Shown here: in pieces, positions 16,837 to 24,733 of the stretch | Layout of the letters: every line of letters starts with the position of its first letter | Numbering within the stretch: position 1 is the first letter of the stretch | Source of the DNA: Chryseobacterium cucumeris | Lineage (GTDB): Bacteria > Bacteroidota > Bacteroidia > Flavobacteriales > Weeksellaceae | DNA: 64,000 nt | Assembly: GCF_016775705.1 (NCBI RefSeq) | Contig: NZ_CP068760.1 | Span: 2,046,001-2,110,000, forward strand | Direction: 5' to 3' | Notes under the pieces: model-generated | What the model was told of the DNA's origin: nothing | Seen by the model: only the letters and a program-made list of their open reading frames with translations | Database searches by the model: none | Translations under genes and position numbers: made by a program

Positions 16837-17754
16837 TTAAATTGTTATGCCTAGTGTTTTTAGCTTTTTAGTAAATTCTTCATCATTTACTAATTGCTGG
16901 TTATTGGATATTTTATCTAAATAATTTTCTATTATAATTTTCACTAATTTTTGCGGAGAACTTTTGATATGAGAAAAATTCTCGTTCAGATAATCTAAAA
17001 AATCTTCATCTTCAATTTTGTCGATACAACGCATGGTTATCAGTAAATTTTCCTGATCGCCTGAAAATTCATTTTGCTTTAGCAGAGCATTAAAGATCTG
17101 CTGAAATATCAGTCTTGTTTTTTTCTCATCCTGCGAAGATTTAAGAATGGCGATATAAGAGTTGTTTATAATATGTTTTATCATCCCCTGCTTATCAATA
17201 AGGGGAAGATCTTCAGCCAGGTTTTTGCAGCTCTCGTTTTCATGTTGGTTAAACATGAAAAAAGCCAATATCTTCATGACTTCTGTCTTATACCGCTCTT
17301 CATTTTGAGTACGTGCAAAAATTCTGATTTTATTAAGTGATTGTTCTCCAATAATTATGGCAAAATAAGGAAACGTGTTACTCTGAACTAAAGCACTTTC
17401 AATAGCCCTGTCAATATTTTCCTCTGCCAGTACAAAATCATTTTCCACATAATTTTTATACGCAAGCAAAGCATAGTCTAAGCTTATCATCCCCTGATGA
17501 ATAGGCTCAATGAAATAGGTATTCATACTTTGCATTTTTGAATAAAGGTAATTTCCTAAGGTGGTATTCCCTGTACGAAAAGCAGAAAGTGATTTTTCAG
17601 ACAGGTTCATATAGTAAAACAACCCTGCCTGGATATCTTCCGGAATATCTTTTCTAAATTCTTCAATCAGATTTTCGAAAATATGTCTTGGTTTTTTCAC
17701 CTCATATTCCCGGAATTCTACTGTTTTTATTTTGTCTAAAATTATTGTTTCCAT
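16837..17754 (-). CDS. unknown helical protein of the radical-SAM RiPP cluster
   Basis: This 305-residue soluble protein is predicted almost wholly helical (YALLAYKNYVENDFVLAEEN, then AIESALVQSNTFPYF), with TPR-like spacing around residues 90-150. No signal peptide, metal ligand set or nucleotide-binding motif is present. It lies 10 nt after the radical SAM gene and 9 nt before the exporter gene, so it belongs to the operon. A role as a peptide-binding partner or maturation chaperone is a reasonable guess, but I recognise no family. Confidence 0.75.
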   Translation of the reverse strand: METIILDKIKTVEFREYEVKKPRHIFENLIEEFRKDIPEDIQAGLFYYMNLSEKSLSAFRTGNTTLGNYLYSKMQSMNTYFIEPIHQGMISLDYALLAYKNYVENDFVLAEENIDRAIESALVQSNTFPYFAIIIGEQSLNKIRIFARTQNEERYKTEVMKILAFFMFNQHENESCKNLAEDLPLIDKQGMIKHIINNSYIAILKSSQDEKKTRLIFQQIFNALLKQNEFSGDQENLLITMRCIDKIEDEDFLDYLNENFSHIKSSPQKLVKIIIENYLDKISNNQQLVNDEEFTKKLKTLGITI

Positions 17755-17764
17755 ACATCATCTA

Positions 17765-19120
17765 TTAAGAAAGCACAGCTTGTTCATTAATATATCTCTG
17801 AAGAAGAATTCTGTCGTCAATATTAAATTTGAAGGAAGGACACGCCGGGATATTATCATACCAGTTTTTCGGACATGCTCCACCACACAGAGGAAGGAAT
17901 TTACAGCTTTTGCACCATGAGTTATTGTCCGGTATTTCATTAAACCAGTTTCTCATGACAACATTTTTGCTGTCTACATCTTTATCTTTCACAATGTTTC
18001 CGGCATAAAACTCAGAGTTATCATATTTTGGAGTGTATGGAATTTCCCAACATGTGGAGACATTTCCAAAAGCGTCAAATACTTCTGAGGTCTGGCTTAC
18101 TACCATACAAGGTTTAGTAACTCTTTCAGGAATAATCTGTGTTTTAAATTTTGCTTTTGATTGCAGAAGCTTCATATAAACTTCTATTTCAAGCTCAGCA
18201 AATTCTTCTTTTGACACGCCTTTAATAGTAGCTTTGTTATCACCCCAATCGTGGATAGGAGCAAGATAGAAACTTACATGCTGAAGGATTCCTTCTGCTT
18301 CCAGATAATCAATAAAATCTATCACATTGTAGCTGTTCTCTTTATCCACATTACATCTGATATTGAAACTTGCTTCTTTTTGATATAATTCGGAATTAAC
18401 AATTTCTTTGATATTTTTAATGATAATATCAAAACTGTTAGAACCATTTTTCAGATATCTTCTCTTATCATGGAATTCCTGAGTTCCGTCAATTGTGATC
18501 TGATATTCTGTAACCCTGTAATTTTTTACCAGTTTTTCAAAAAGAGAATATTTAAGACTTAAAGCATTTGTAATAATTCTTGAAGAATATTTTAAATTTT
18601 TCTCTTCACAAAGGCTGATTAAACGGGTAGATAAATTAGAGATAGCCGAAAGACCTGTTAACGGCTCTCCTCCATACCATGTAATACTCAAATGCTCCAG
18701 GTCGTTTGACAAACTTTCCATTTTAGTAATGATTCTGTCATAGGTAAGATCTAAAACTTCTTTTGACATACTTTTGTTAGTATGCAGCTGGCCGCAATAG
18801 TGACATCCCAGCTGGCAGTTTCCTGAAGGCTGAATCACATAAGAAAGTGTTTTCAGATCCTGATGATCTACAGACATAATGTTGTCTGAAAGGATTTCTC
18901 TTAACTCATCTTCAAACTCAGGTACATAAAATTCATTTTTTATCAGGTTGATAAAAATTTCTTCGGGAATCTGAGTGGTTTCAAGATTACATATTTTTTC
19001 ATATAACCCTTTTTTCACTTCAATGGAGGTTCCGGAACGGGTAGAAAAAAGAATGACATGATCATCTAAAATTTCTTCGTTTTCTATGGTATGGATATAT
19101 CTTGATAATTTGTATTTCAT
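17765..19120 (-). CDS. radical SAM/SPASM peptide maturase
   Basis: The 451-residue enzyme has an N-terminal region of about 90 residues that may hold the leader-binding (RRE-like) function. It is followed by the SAM-cluster motif NCQLGCHYCG (Cys102, Cys106, Cys109), the SAM-binding TWYGGEPLTG, and a C-terminal SPASM region with CWEIPY, CKSCKFLPLCGGACP and a last Cys in PACPSF for auxiliary clusters. Such enzymes install thioether or carbon-carbon crosslinks in ribosomal peptides. Five Cys/Trp-rich precursors lie immediately upstream, so they are the probable substrates. The crosslink type cannot be read from the sequence. Confidence 0.93.
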   Translation of the reverse strand: MKYKLSRYIHTIENEEILDDHVILFSTRSGTSIEVKKGLYEKICNLETTQIPEEIFINLIKNEFYVPEFEDELREILSDNIMSVDHQDLKTLSYVIQPSGNCQLGCHYCGQLHTNKSMSKEVLDLTYDRIITKMESLSNDLEHLSITWYGGEPLTGLSAISNLSTRLISLCEEKNLKYSSRIITNALSLKYSLFEKLVKNYRVTEYQITIDGTQEFHDKRRYLKNGSNSFDIIIKNIKEIVNSELYQKEASFNIRCNVDKENSYNVIDFIDYLEAEGILQHVSFYLAPIHDWGDNKATIKGVSKEEFAELEIEVYMKLLQSKAKFKTQIIPERVTKPCMVVSQTSEVFDAFGNVSTCWEIPYTPKYDNSEFYAGNIVKDKDVDSKNVVMRNWFNEIPDNNSWCKSCKFLPLCGGACPKNWYDNIPACPSFKFNIDDRILLQRYINEQAVLS

Positions 19121-19143
19121 AATTATTTTATTTTAATATTAAA

Positions 19144-19167
19144 TAGAGTAGCACGAATGCTACTCTA
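19144..19167 (-). terminator. hairpin between precursor array and radical SAM gene (possible attenuator)
   Basis: TAGAGTAGC and GCTACTCTA form a 9-bp perfect stem with a 6-nt loop. On the minus strand it is followed by a T/A-rich tract with only a three-T run, so it is a weak terminator or an RNA-stabilising hairpin for the precursor transcript. Confidence 0.6.
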
Positions 19168-19176
19168 CTTTTTACT

Positions 19177-19377
19177 TTAGTTGTAACTCCAACATTCGTT
19201 ACCACTGCAAGTTTGTGTACCTCCGAATCCCCAGCAGTCATTCTGACTTGTGCACGTTGCCGCTAGCTCTAAAGGTAACTTACCTCCTTTGATTGTCTTT
19301 ACTGAACTTTCGCTCATTCCCTGTAGCTTGTTTTCAGTGATTTTTTTAGACAATTCAAACAATTTTTTGTTTTTCAT
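19177..19377 (-). CDS. GG-leader RiPP precursor 1 (Cys/Trp-rich core)
   Basis: From the ATG at 19377 the peptide is 66 residues. The leader MKNKKLFELSKKITENK... ends in KTIKGG, and the core contains four Cys in TCTSQNDCW, TQTCSGNECW and a final WSYN. The leader is highly similar to precursor 2, and the core differs at a few positions. The upstream GTG one codon earlier is less likely. It is the last precursor before the maturase. Predicted fate: modified by the radical SAM enzyme, then cleaved after GG and exported by the C39 transporter. Confidence 0.9.
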   Translation of the reverse strand: MKNKKLFELSKKITENKLQGMSESSVKTIKGGKLPLELAATCTSQNDCWGFGGTQTCSGNECWSYN

Positions 19378-19412
19378 CACAATAAATCTTAGGTTAATTT
19401 TTTCTCTTGTAA

Positions 19413-19452
19413 AGTTTTAATTCCACACAAGACCCTGCAGAACATAAATTTG
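19413..19452 (-). repeat. duplicated leader/upstream segment of precursor genes 1 and 2 (copy 1)
   Basis: The segment AGTTTTAATTCCACACA and following bases recurs in near-identical form at 19706-19744. Each copy lies upstream of a precursor gene on the minus strand, marking a tandem gene duplication of about 290 bp that includes the upstream region. Confidence 0.7.
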
Positions 19453-19468
19453 TGGAATCAGAGTTCTA

Positions 19469-19669
19469 TTAGTTATAACTCCAGCAGCTGTTACCACTGC
19501 AAGTAGCTGTACCTCCGAATCCCCAGCAGCTGTTCTGACTTGTACAGTCTGCTGCTAATTCCAAAGGAAGTCTACCTCCTTTGATTGTCTTTACTGAATT
19601 CTCGCTCATTCCCTGTAGCTTGTTTTCAGTAATTTTTTTAGACAATTCAAACAATTTTTTGTTTTTCAT
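19469..19669 (-). CDS. GG-leader RiPP precursor 2 (Cys/Trp-rich core)
   Basis: This 66-residue peptide is nearly identical to precursor 1 in the leader (MKNKKLFELSKKITENK, ending KTIKGG). Its core has four Cys in DCTSQNSCW and TATCSGNSCW, ending WSYN. It and precursor 1 clearly arose by tandem duplication, and most differences fall after the GG (K/R, T/D, D/S, Q/A, E/S). ATG at 19669; the same maturase and exporter are expected to act. Confidence 0.9.
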   Translation of the reverse strand: MKNKKLFELSKKITENKLQGMSENSVKTIKGGRLPLELAADCTSQNSCWGFGGTATCSGNSCWSYN

Positions 19670-19705
19670 GACAATAAATTTTCATGGTTAATAATTCTCC
19701 TGAAC

Positions 19706-19744
19706 AGTTTTAATTCCACACAGGACTATACAGAATACAAATTT
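19706..19744 (-). repeat. duplicated leader/upstream segment of precursor genes (copy 2)
   Basis: Partner of the segment at 19413-19452, upstream of precursor 2 on the minus strand. Conserved bases may be a shared promoter or 5' UTR element, but no clear TAnnTTTG box is visible in it. Confidence 0.7.
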
Positions 19745-19746
19745 CT

Positions 19747-19929
19747 TTATGAAAAGCTCCAGCAATTAGGATCTACGTGCAGATCCGGCCTGCACCAACT
19801 ACAGGTACATTGGCTACAATGGTAAGCGAGTAAGCCACCGGTAATAAATACAAGGCCCTCTTTTTGCAGTTTTTTCATTTTGACATTTGTGATTTTCTGA
19901 GAAATCATTTTAAGCTTTTTGTTTTTCAT
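19747..19929 (-). CDS. GG-leader RiPP precursor 3 (Cys-dense core)
   Basis: The ATG at 19929 gives a 60-residue peptide. The frame runs further to a TTG at 19983, which I reject because MKNKKLKMISQKI matches the starts of the sibling leaders. The leader ends FITGG, and the core has five Cys in HCSQCTCSWC and the terminal DPNCWSFS. It shares only the leader start, GG and the C-terminal NCWS with the others, so it is a divergent paralogue. Confidence 0.88.
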   Translation of the reverse strand: MKNKKLKMISQKITNVKMKKLQKEGLVFITGGLLAYHCSQCTCSWCRPDLHVDPNCWSFS

Positions 19930-19998
19930 AGAAGTAAGTTTTTTATGTTTATTACGAATCTTAACTCTATAAAAATTAATCAAGCCTATGTGGGCGAA

Positions 19999-20205
19999 TT
20001 ATTGGTCAAAATAAGCCCAACAACTGTTTGATGCACATGGGCTGGTTCCATAACCCCAACATGCATTTGCACCGAAACATGCACAGTCTGATATAATCTC
20101 TTTTTGTATTCCTCCCTTAATAACTTCAACTGATTCTCTTTTCATTCCTGGGATTTTGTTCTCAGTAATTTTTTTAGACAATTCAAACAGCTTTTTGTTT
20201 TTCAT
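19999..20205 (-). CDS. GG-leader RiPP precursor 4 (Cys/Trp-rich core)
   Basis: This 68-residue peptide starts at the ATG at 20205. The leader MKNKKLFELSKKITENK is the same as in precursors 1 and 2 and ends VEVIKGG. The core carries five Cys in DCACFGANACW and SPCASNSCWAYFDQ. It extends three residues beyond the conserved CW-x-aromatic end of its siblings. It is upstream of the three other precursors in the array and downstream of precursor 5. Confidence 0.9.
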   Translation of the reverse strand: MKNKKLFELSKKITENKIPGMKRESVEVIKGGIQKEIISDCACFGANACWGYGTSPCASNSCWAYFDQ

Positions 20206-20274
20206 CACAATAAGTTTTCATGGTTAATAGTTTGCTGAAAAGTTCCGGCTTCAGAGAAGGTTCAGTAAAAATTT

Positions 20275-20466
20275 TTATGAAAAGCTCCAACAATCATTCG
20301 TCGAGCAGATAAACGGACCACAGTATGTATTACAATCAGGATGTCCATAGCAATCTCCAGTAATATTCTTTCCTGCGTAGATTGTTAAAACTTCTTGTTT
20401 TTCTAATTTTTTGATCTTACCGAGGGTTATCTTTTTGGATAACTCCACAAGTTTTTTGTTTTTCAT
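20275..20466 (-). CDS. RiPP precursor 5 with AG instead of GG at the leader junction
   Basis: The 63-residue peptide begins MKNKKLVELSKKITLGK and reaches the junction as VLTIYAG, so the first glycine of the usual double-glycine is Ala. The core has five Cys in GDCYGHPDCNTYC and FICSTNDCWSFS, ending with the same CW-S-aromatic motif. C39 proteases accept GG, GA and GS, and AG is less usual. It is the first precursor after the outer-membrane gene. Confidence 0.88.
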   Translation of the reverse strand: MKNKKLVELSKKITLGKIKKLEKQEVLTIYAGKNITGDCYGHPDCNTYCGPFICSTNDCWSFS

Positions 20467-20517
20467 GGTTATTAGTTTTATTCTTAGTGTATTAGTTTTG
20501 CAGTAAAAAAAACAGGA

Positions 20518-22644
20518 TTACAGCCGGGGGTTTTCATTTTGAGTTCTCCCCTTGTCTATATCTCCGGTATTCACCTTTTTTACTTTGTTGTTTCCAAATG
20601 TTTTGGATATGCTGAGTGATATGGATCTTAAATTTGATTGCGAAAGAGTTTCAATATATCCGTCATTATTATATAGTGTATTGCGGGAGTTTGAAAGATT
20701 CAGCAGATCTTTTACAGAAAGCTTGAACTTAAAATCTTTATAACTCTTTGAAACCTCAAGCTGATTATTGATAAAATAACCGTTTTTCTTATTAACTAAT
20801 GTATATGGAGAGGTGTAACCAAAGTTATAGCTTATGTTCCAGCCTTTATTCCAAAGATTATTTCCACTAATTGTAACGGAAGAGTTATTATACCAAGAAC
20901 TAGGATGAACATCATAGATATCTGCATTATTGATATAATACATTCCTGTTGAAAGATTAAACATCCATTTGTTTTCAAACAATGGTTTATTATAGTTCAA
21001 TCCCACATAAAGACGCTTTACATTACCTTCAAAGTTTTTGGGTCTTGTAATGGAAACATTATCTACAACCTCTGTATAAGGAAGAATAGGATTTTTTACA
21101 ATTCCGAAATTACTTACAAACACCCAGGTTCTTTTTATGCTGTAGCTCGCATTAAATAAATACATCTTTGCCACATTAAGGTCAGGATTTCCGGTTTCCC
21201 ACCAGGTTTCATTGTTTTTATAAATAAATGGGTTTAAATCATCTACATAAGGTCTCCATAATGCAGTTCTGTATCCTAGAGAAACTCTGTTGTTCTTATT
21301 GATCATATAAGAAAGGTTGATGCTGGGTACAATATTGTTGTAACTTCTGGAAAAGTTCTCACTAACCGTATTTTGTTTTGCGTTGATATTTGTGTTTTCA
21401 TAACGCACCCCTAAGTTGACGTCCAGCACAGAAAAGATTTTTTTCTTAATATTAGTATATAACGCGTTTATATTTTCATGATACGTGAAATTATTAGAAA
21501 ATAGGGTATTCAATGTACCGTCTGCGTTGTAATAAGCATAAGGGTTATCCGTAGAAAGCCAATTAAGTTTTCCTCCTGCTTCGAAACTAAGTTTTAATTT
21601 TTCGAAAGTCTTGGAATAATCTACTCTTACCGTATAATTGTCCTTCTTATAATCATTATATATTAAGTTTGAATATGGGCTGGTCAAATTGAAAAACTCT
21701 GTCGTATTATCTCTGTGATGGGTGTAATAATCAAAGTTGATATCCAATCGCTTGGATTTTTTATCATCATTAAAGCTGTAATAAACATTTCCTCCGAAAA
21801 GGTTCAGCTTATCATTTTGTGTATTTACCGTTCTGTTTTCAAAAATTCCTCCTGTAGTATCATAGTATATATTCCTGTTTTCAAGTGAAGATTCAGGTGT
21901 TTTGTGATAATATTCCAGAATACCTCCTATGCTGCTTCTTTCATTAAGCTCGTAATCAAAACCTGTATTTCCTCCAAAGTTGGTTTCTTTAATCAGCGTA
22001 CTTCCTATAATCTGATTTCTGCTGAATTTTGAGCTATAGTTATCAATACTGTTTCTTTGCAGGTCATTATTATTTTCAAAAAACAACATGGTATTATTTG
22101 AAAATCTGTTTTTATGATAATTTAAGGCAATATTTGCCTGCTGGCTGTTTTTTCTGTTTTGCTTATCTGTAATGGTAAAACTTCCTTTCAGTCCATCTGT
22201 TTCCAGTTTCTTCAGCTTCAGATTAATAATCATTGCATCCTCCAGATCATATTTTGAGGAAGGATTGGTAACCAGCTCTATCTTTACCAGATTAGAAGCC
22301 GGCATAGCATTAAGATATTGTATTAAATCTTTGCCTTTAAGAACTGATTTTCTGTCATTGATGTAAACAGAGGCGTTCGTTCCCAGAAGAGTTATTTTAT
22401 TATCATCTAATTTTAATAATGGTGTTTGAGAGAGAACTTCGGATATGTGATTTCCTACAACCAAATCGCTATTTTCAACATTAAAAACAAAACGGTCATC
22501 CTTTTGTTCAAAAAAAGGTTTTTTACCATTCACTTTTATTTCTGCAATTTGTTTTTCTATAACTGTTTTAATGGAATCTTTCTTCTCTTGAGAGAAACCC
22601 AACAAGGGAAGCACAACACTTACACATATTAATATTTTCCTCAT
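20518..22644 (-). CDS. outer-membrane beta-barrel protein (TonB-receptor-like) of the RiPP cluster
   Basis: The 708-residue protein has a Sec signal peptide (ILICVSVVLPLLGFSQ), a plug-like domain (NASVYINDRKSVLKGKDLIQ, then IELVTNPSSKYDLEDA) and a long C-terminal region of alternating aromatic strands ending in a TonB-receptor-style strand series. It fits the 'outer membrane beta-barrel family' of Bacteroidota receptors. It heads the operon, 51 nt before the first precursor. It could carry the mature peptide across the outer membrane, act as an immunity or sensing receptor, or import. The choice is inference. Confidence 0.88.
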   Translation of the reverse strand: MRKILICVSVVLPLLGFSQEKKDSIKTVIEKQIAEIKVNGKKPFFEQKDDRFVFNVENSDLVVGNHISEVLSQTPLLKLDDNKITLLGTNASVYINDRKSVLKGKDLIQYLNAMPASNLVKIELVTNPSSKYDLEDAMIINLKLKKLETDGLKGSFTITDKQNRKNSQQANIALNYHKNRFSNNTMLFFENNNDLQRNSIDNYSSKFSRNQIIGSTLIKETNFGGNTGFDYELNERSSIGGILEYYHKTPESSLENRNIYYDTTGGIFENRTVNTQNDKLNLFGGNVYYSFNDDKKSKRLDINFDYYTHHRDNTTEFFNLTSPYSNLIYNDYKKDNYTVRVDYSKTFEKLKLSFEAGGKLNWLSTDNPYAYYNADGTLNTLFSNNFTYHENINALYTNIKKKIFSVLDVNLGVRYENTNINAKQNTVSENFSRSYNNIVPSINLSYMINKNNRVSLGYRTALWRPYVDDLNPFIYKNNETWWETGNPDLNVAKMYLFNASYSIKRTWVFVSNFGIVKNPILPYTEVVDNVSITRPKNFEGNVKRLYVGLNYNKPLFENKWMFNLSTGMYYINNADIYDVHPSSWYNNSSVTISGNNLWNKGWNISYNFGYTSPYTLVNKKNGYFINNQLEVSKSYKDFKFKLSVKDLLNLSNSRNTLYNNDGYIETLSQSNLRSISLSISKTFGNNKVKKVNTGDIDKGRTQNENPRL

Positions 22645-22805
22645 TTACTTTCAATATTTCTGATGCAAACATCATGATTATACTCAAAGTCTACAAGATT
22701 AGTAATCCAAAATTGATCAATACCGGTATATCCTTTTCCAAAAATTTACAAATTCCCGACTCATAGAGATCAATATACAACTGATAAACAAATACTTATA
22801 TTTCA

Positions 22806-22838
22806 TTGATAAAAATTCGATGATAATTCATAAATTTG
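22806..22838 (+). promoter_or_regulatory. promoter of the TPR-AraC regulator gene
   Basis: TTG (22806-22808), 22 nt, then TAAATTTG (22831-22838) matches the Bacteroidota -33/-7 consensus. The ATG follows 16 nt downstream. It lies in the divergent spacer to the outer-membrane gene. Confidence 0.6.
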
Positions 22839-22854
22839 CAGTGTATTTAGAAAT

Positions 22855-24585
22855 ATGAAGAAGTTTCATTTAATTATTTTAACTGTTTTCCCTGTTTTTT
22901 TCTTTTCTCAAAGCATAAAGGGACTAAAAATTCCAGACTCGTTAAAGAATAAAAGTTATAAGTATATTAATGATGCTTACAATAAAGTATTCCAGGTTGA
23001 CAACGATAAAGCTGAGCTTTTAGCCAATTACATTCTATTAAAAGGAAAGAAAGAAAATAATAGGGACATCCTGTTTGATGGATATTATAATATAGCACGG
23101 GTAAAAAATCTGAAGAATGAAAACGGGCATCCCTTTGCAGATTCACTCATCTCTGCCTCAAAAAACGTTAATAACTACGATTACCCGGCAAAATCTTATA
23201 TATTAAAGGGTATTTTATTCAACAATGAAGGGAAATACAAAGAGGCTTTAGATGAATATACTATAGCTATTAATCACAACAAAGCTGAAAATAAAGAACA
23301 GTTTTTTTATATAAACAAGCTCATTGCTATCCTAAAAACAGCCACAGAAGAATATCAGGAAGCACTTCCTCTCTTTTTGAAATACTATAAGTATGAAAAA
23401 GATAAAATAAAAGACAACAATGTAGATGCTAAAAACTATATTGCTTCTATTTTTTCTTTAGCTAATATTTATACCAAATGTAAGGACTATAAAAAAGGTA
23501 TTGAATTTGCAGATCTGGGGCTTACAGAATGTAAGAAATACAATAATTATTCTTATTACAGCTATCTGCTTATGATAAAAGGGATTAGCCTCTTTTATGT
23601 AAAAGATTATTCGCTGTCTTATAAAATCCTGCTGGAAGTACAAAAAGGATTGATAACAAATAAAGATTATAGTAATCTAGGAGTTTTATATTACTATCTG
23701 GGAAAAATAAAATATGCAACCCGCAGTGAAAACGAAGCTATAGAATTTTTTAAAAAGGCAGATTCAATTTCTTTTACTTTCAACAGTTTTGAACCTATAA
23801 AAAGAGAGGGATATGAAATTCTGATAGACTTTTATAAAAAGAAAGGCGATTTAAAAAAACAACTAAAATACATTGACAACCTGATGTATAGTGACAGTAT
23901 AATAGCTGTGAACCGAAAAAATCTTTCAAAAGAAATTCTGAAAAAATATGACACCCCTTTGCTTATGAAAGAAAAGGTAAGTGTAATTGAAAGACTGAAC
24001 CATCAGAATGCCTGGCTGATAGCGTGTTTGCTTATGATTACTTTAGCTTTCATATTTGTAATCAGGAAAAACAGGAAGAAAATAAAAGAATACGAAAAGC
24101 AGGCAAAAGTATTATCAGAAAAACCTTTGAGCACCCCTGTGCTGGAAAAAGAGCAAAAGAATGAAACTCCCATTACAAATGATCCTTCCATTATCATTGA
24201 AAGAAAGGAAAAAGCTACGAAAAGTGACCTTTCTTCTAATCCAAAATTTAAAATACTCATTGATAAAATAGAACAGTTTGAAAAGACTAATAGTTTTCTC
24301 AATAAAAATATTACTTTAGATTCTCTGTCAAAAGAATTTGATACAAACAGAGATTATCTCTCAAAGCTAGTCAATGAATTAAAGGGTAAAAACTTTTCCC
24401 AATATCTGAACGAGCTTAGGATCAACTATATTGTTGAAGAATTAAAATCTAACGAAAAAATAAGAAAGCATACCATTGCTGCTATTGCTGATGATATTGG
24501 CTACAACAATGCTGAGTCTTTCACGAATGCCTTCAAAAAAATAACAGGAACACTTCCTTCTTATTATATAAAAGCACTCAATTAA
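22855..24585 (+). CDS. membrane-anchored TPR-AraC transcriptional regulator
   Basis: The 576-residue protein has a signal peptide (LIILTVFPVFFFSQS), a periplasmic TPR-type helical region (about 25-370), one membrane segment (WLIACLLMITLAFIFVI, near residues 385-402), a charged linker and a C-terminal AraC DNA-binding domain (about 465-576; ITLDSLSKEFDTNRDYLSKL and AAIADDIGYNNAESFTNAFK). This hybrid layout is common in Bacteroidota sensors that control nearby loci. It is divergent from the outer-membrane gene and upstream of the second precursor, so it probably regulates one or both RiPP clusters in response to an envelope signal. Confidence 0.9.
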   Translation: MKKFHLIILTVFPVFFFSQSIKGLKIPDSLKNKSYKYINDAYNKVFQVDNDKAELLANYILLKGKKENNRDILFDGYYNIARVKNLKNENGHPFADSLISASKNVNNYDYPAKSYILKGILFNNEGKYKEALDEYTIAINHNKAENKEQFFYINKLIAILKTATEEYQEALPLFLKYYKYEKDKIKDNNVDAKNYIASIFSLANIYTKCKDYKKGIEFADLGLTECKKYNNYSYYSYLLMIKGISLFYVKDYSLSYKILLEVQKGLITNKDYSNLGVLYYYLGKIKYATRSENEAIEFFKKADSISFTFNSFEPIKREGYEILIDFYKKKGDLKKQLKYIDNLMYSDSIIAVNRKNLSKEILKKYDTPLLMKEKVSVIERLNHQNAWLIACLLMITLAFIFVIRKNRKKIKEYEKQAKVLSEKPLSTPVLEKEQKNETPITNDPSIIIERKEKATKSDLSSNPKFKILIDKIEQFEKTNSFLNKNITLDSLSKEFDTNRDYLSKLVNELKGKNFSQYLNELRINYIVEELKSNEKIRKHTIAAIADDIGYNNAESFTNAFKKITGTLPSYYIKALN

Positions 24586-24733
24586 AACAAAATTATAAAC
24601 TGCTAAAAATTAATATTTTACATGTAAATCTCACCGAAATTTATCAATTTCGGTATATATAAATTCTTTATTTACAGGAATAGAATTTCCTTTGTACTTC
24701 AATTTATTTAAAAATCTTAAAATTACTTCAGCA

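Noticed and set aside
19930..19983. Longer form of RiPP precursor 3 from a TTG
   Set aside because: The ATG at 19929 gives the same MKNKK start as the sibling leaders.
24692..24733. TTG start for the Cys-free precursor
   Set aside because: Kept as an alternative only. A promoter-like TTCCTTTG overlaps the TTG, and the GTG at 24734 gives a leader more like known GG leaders.
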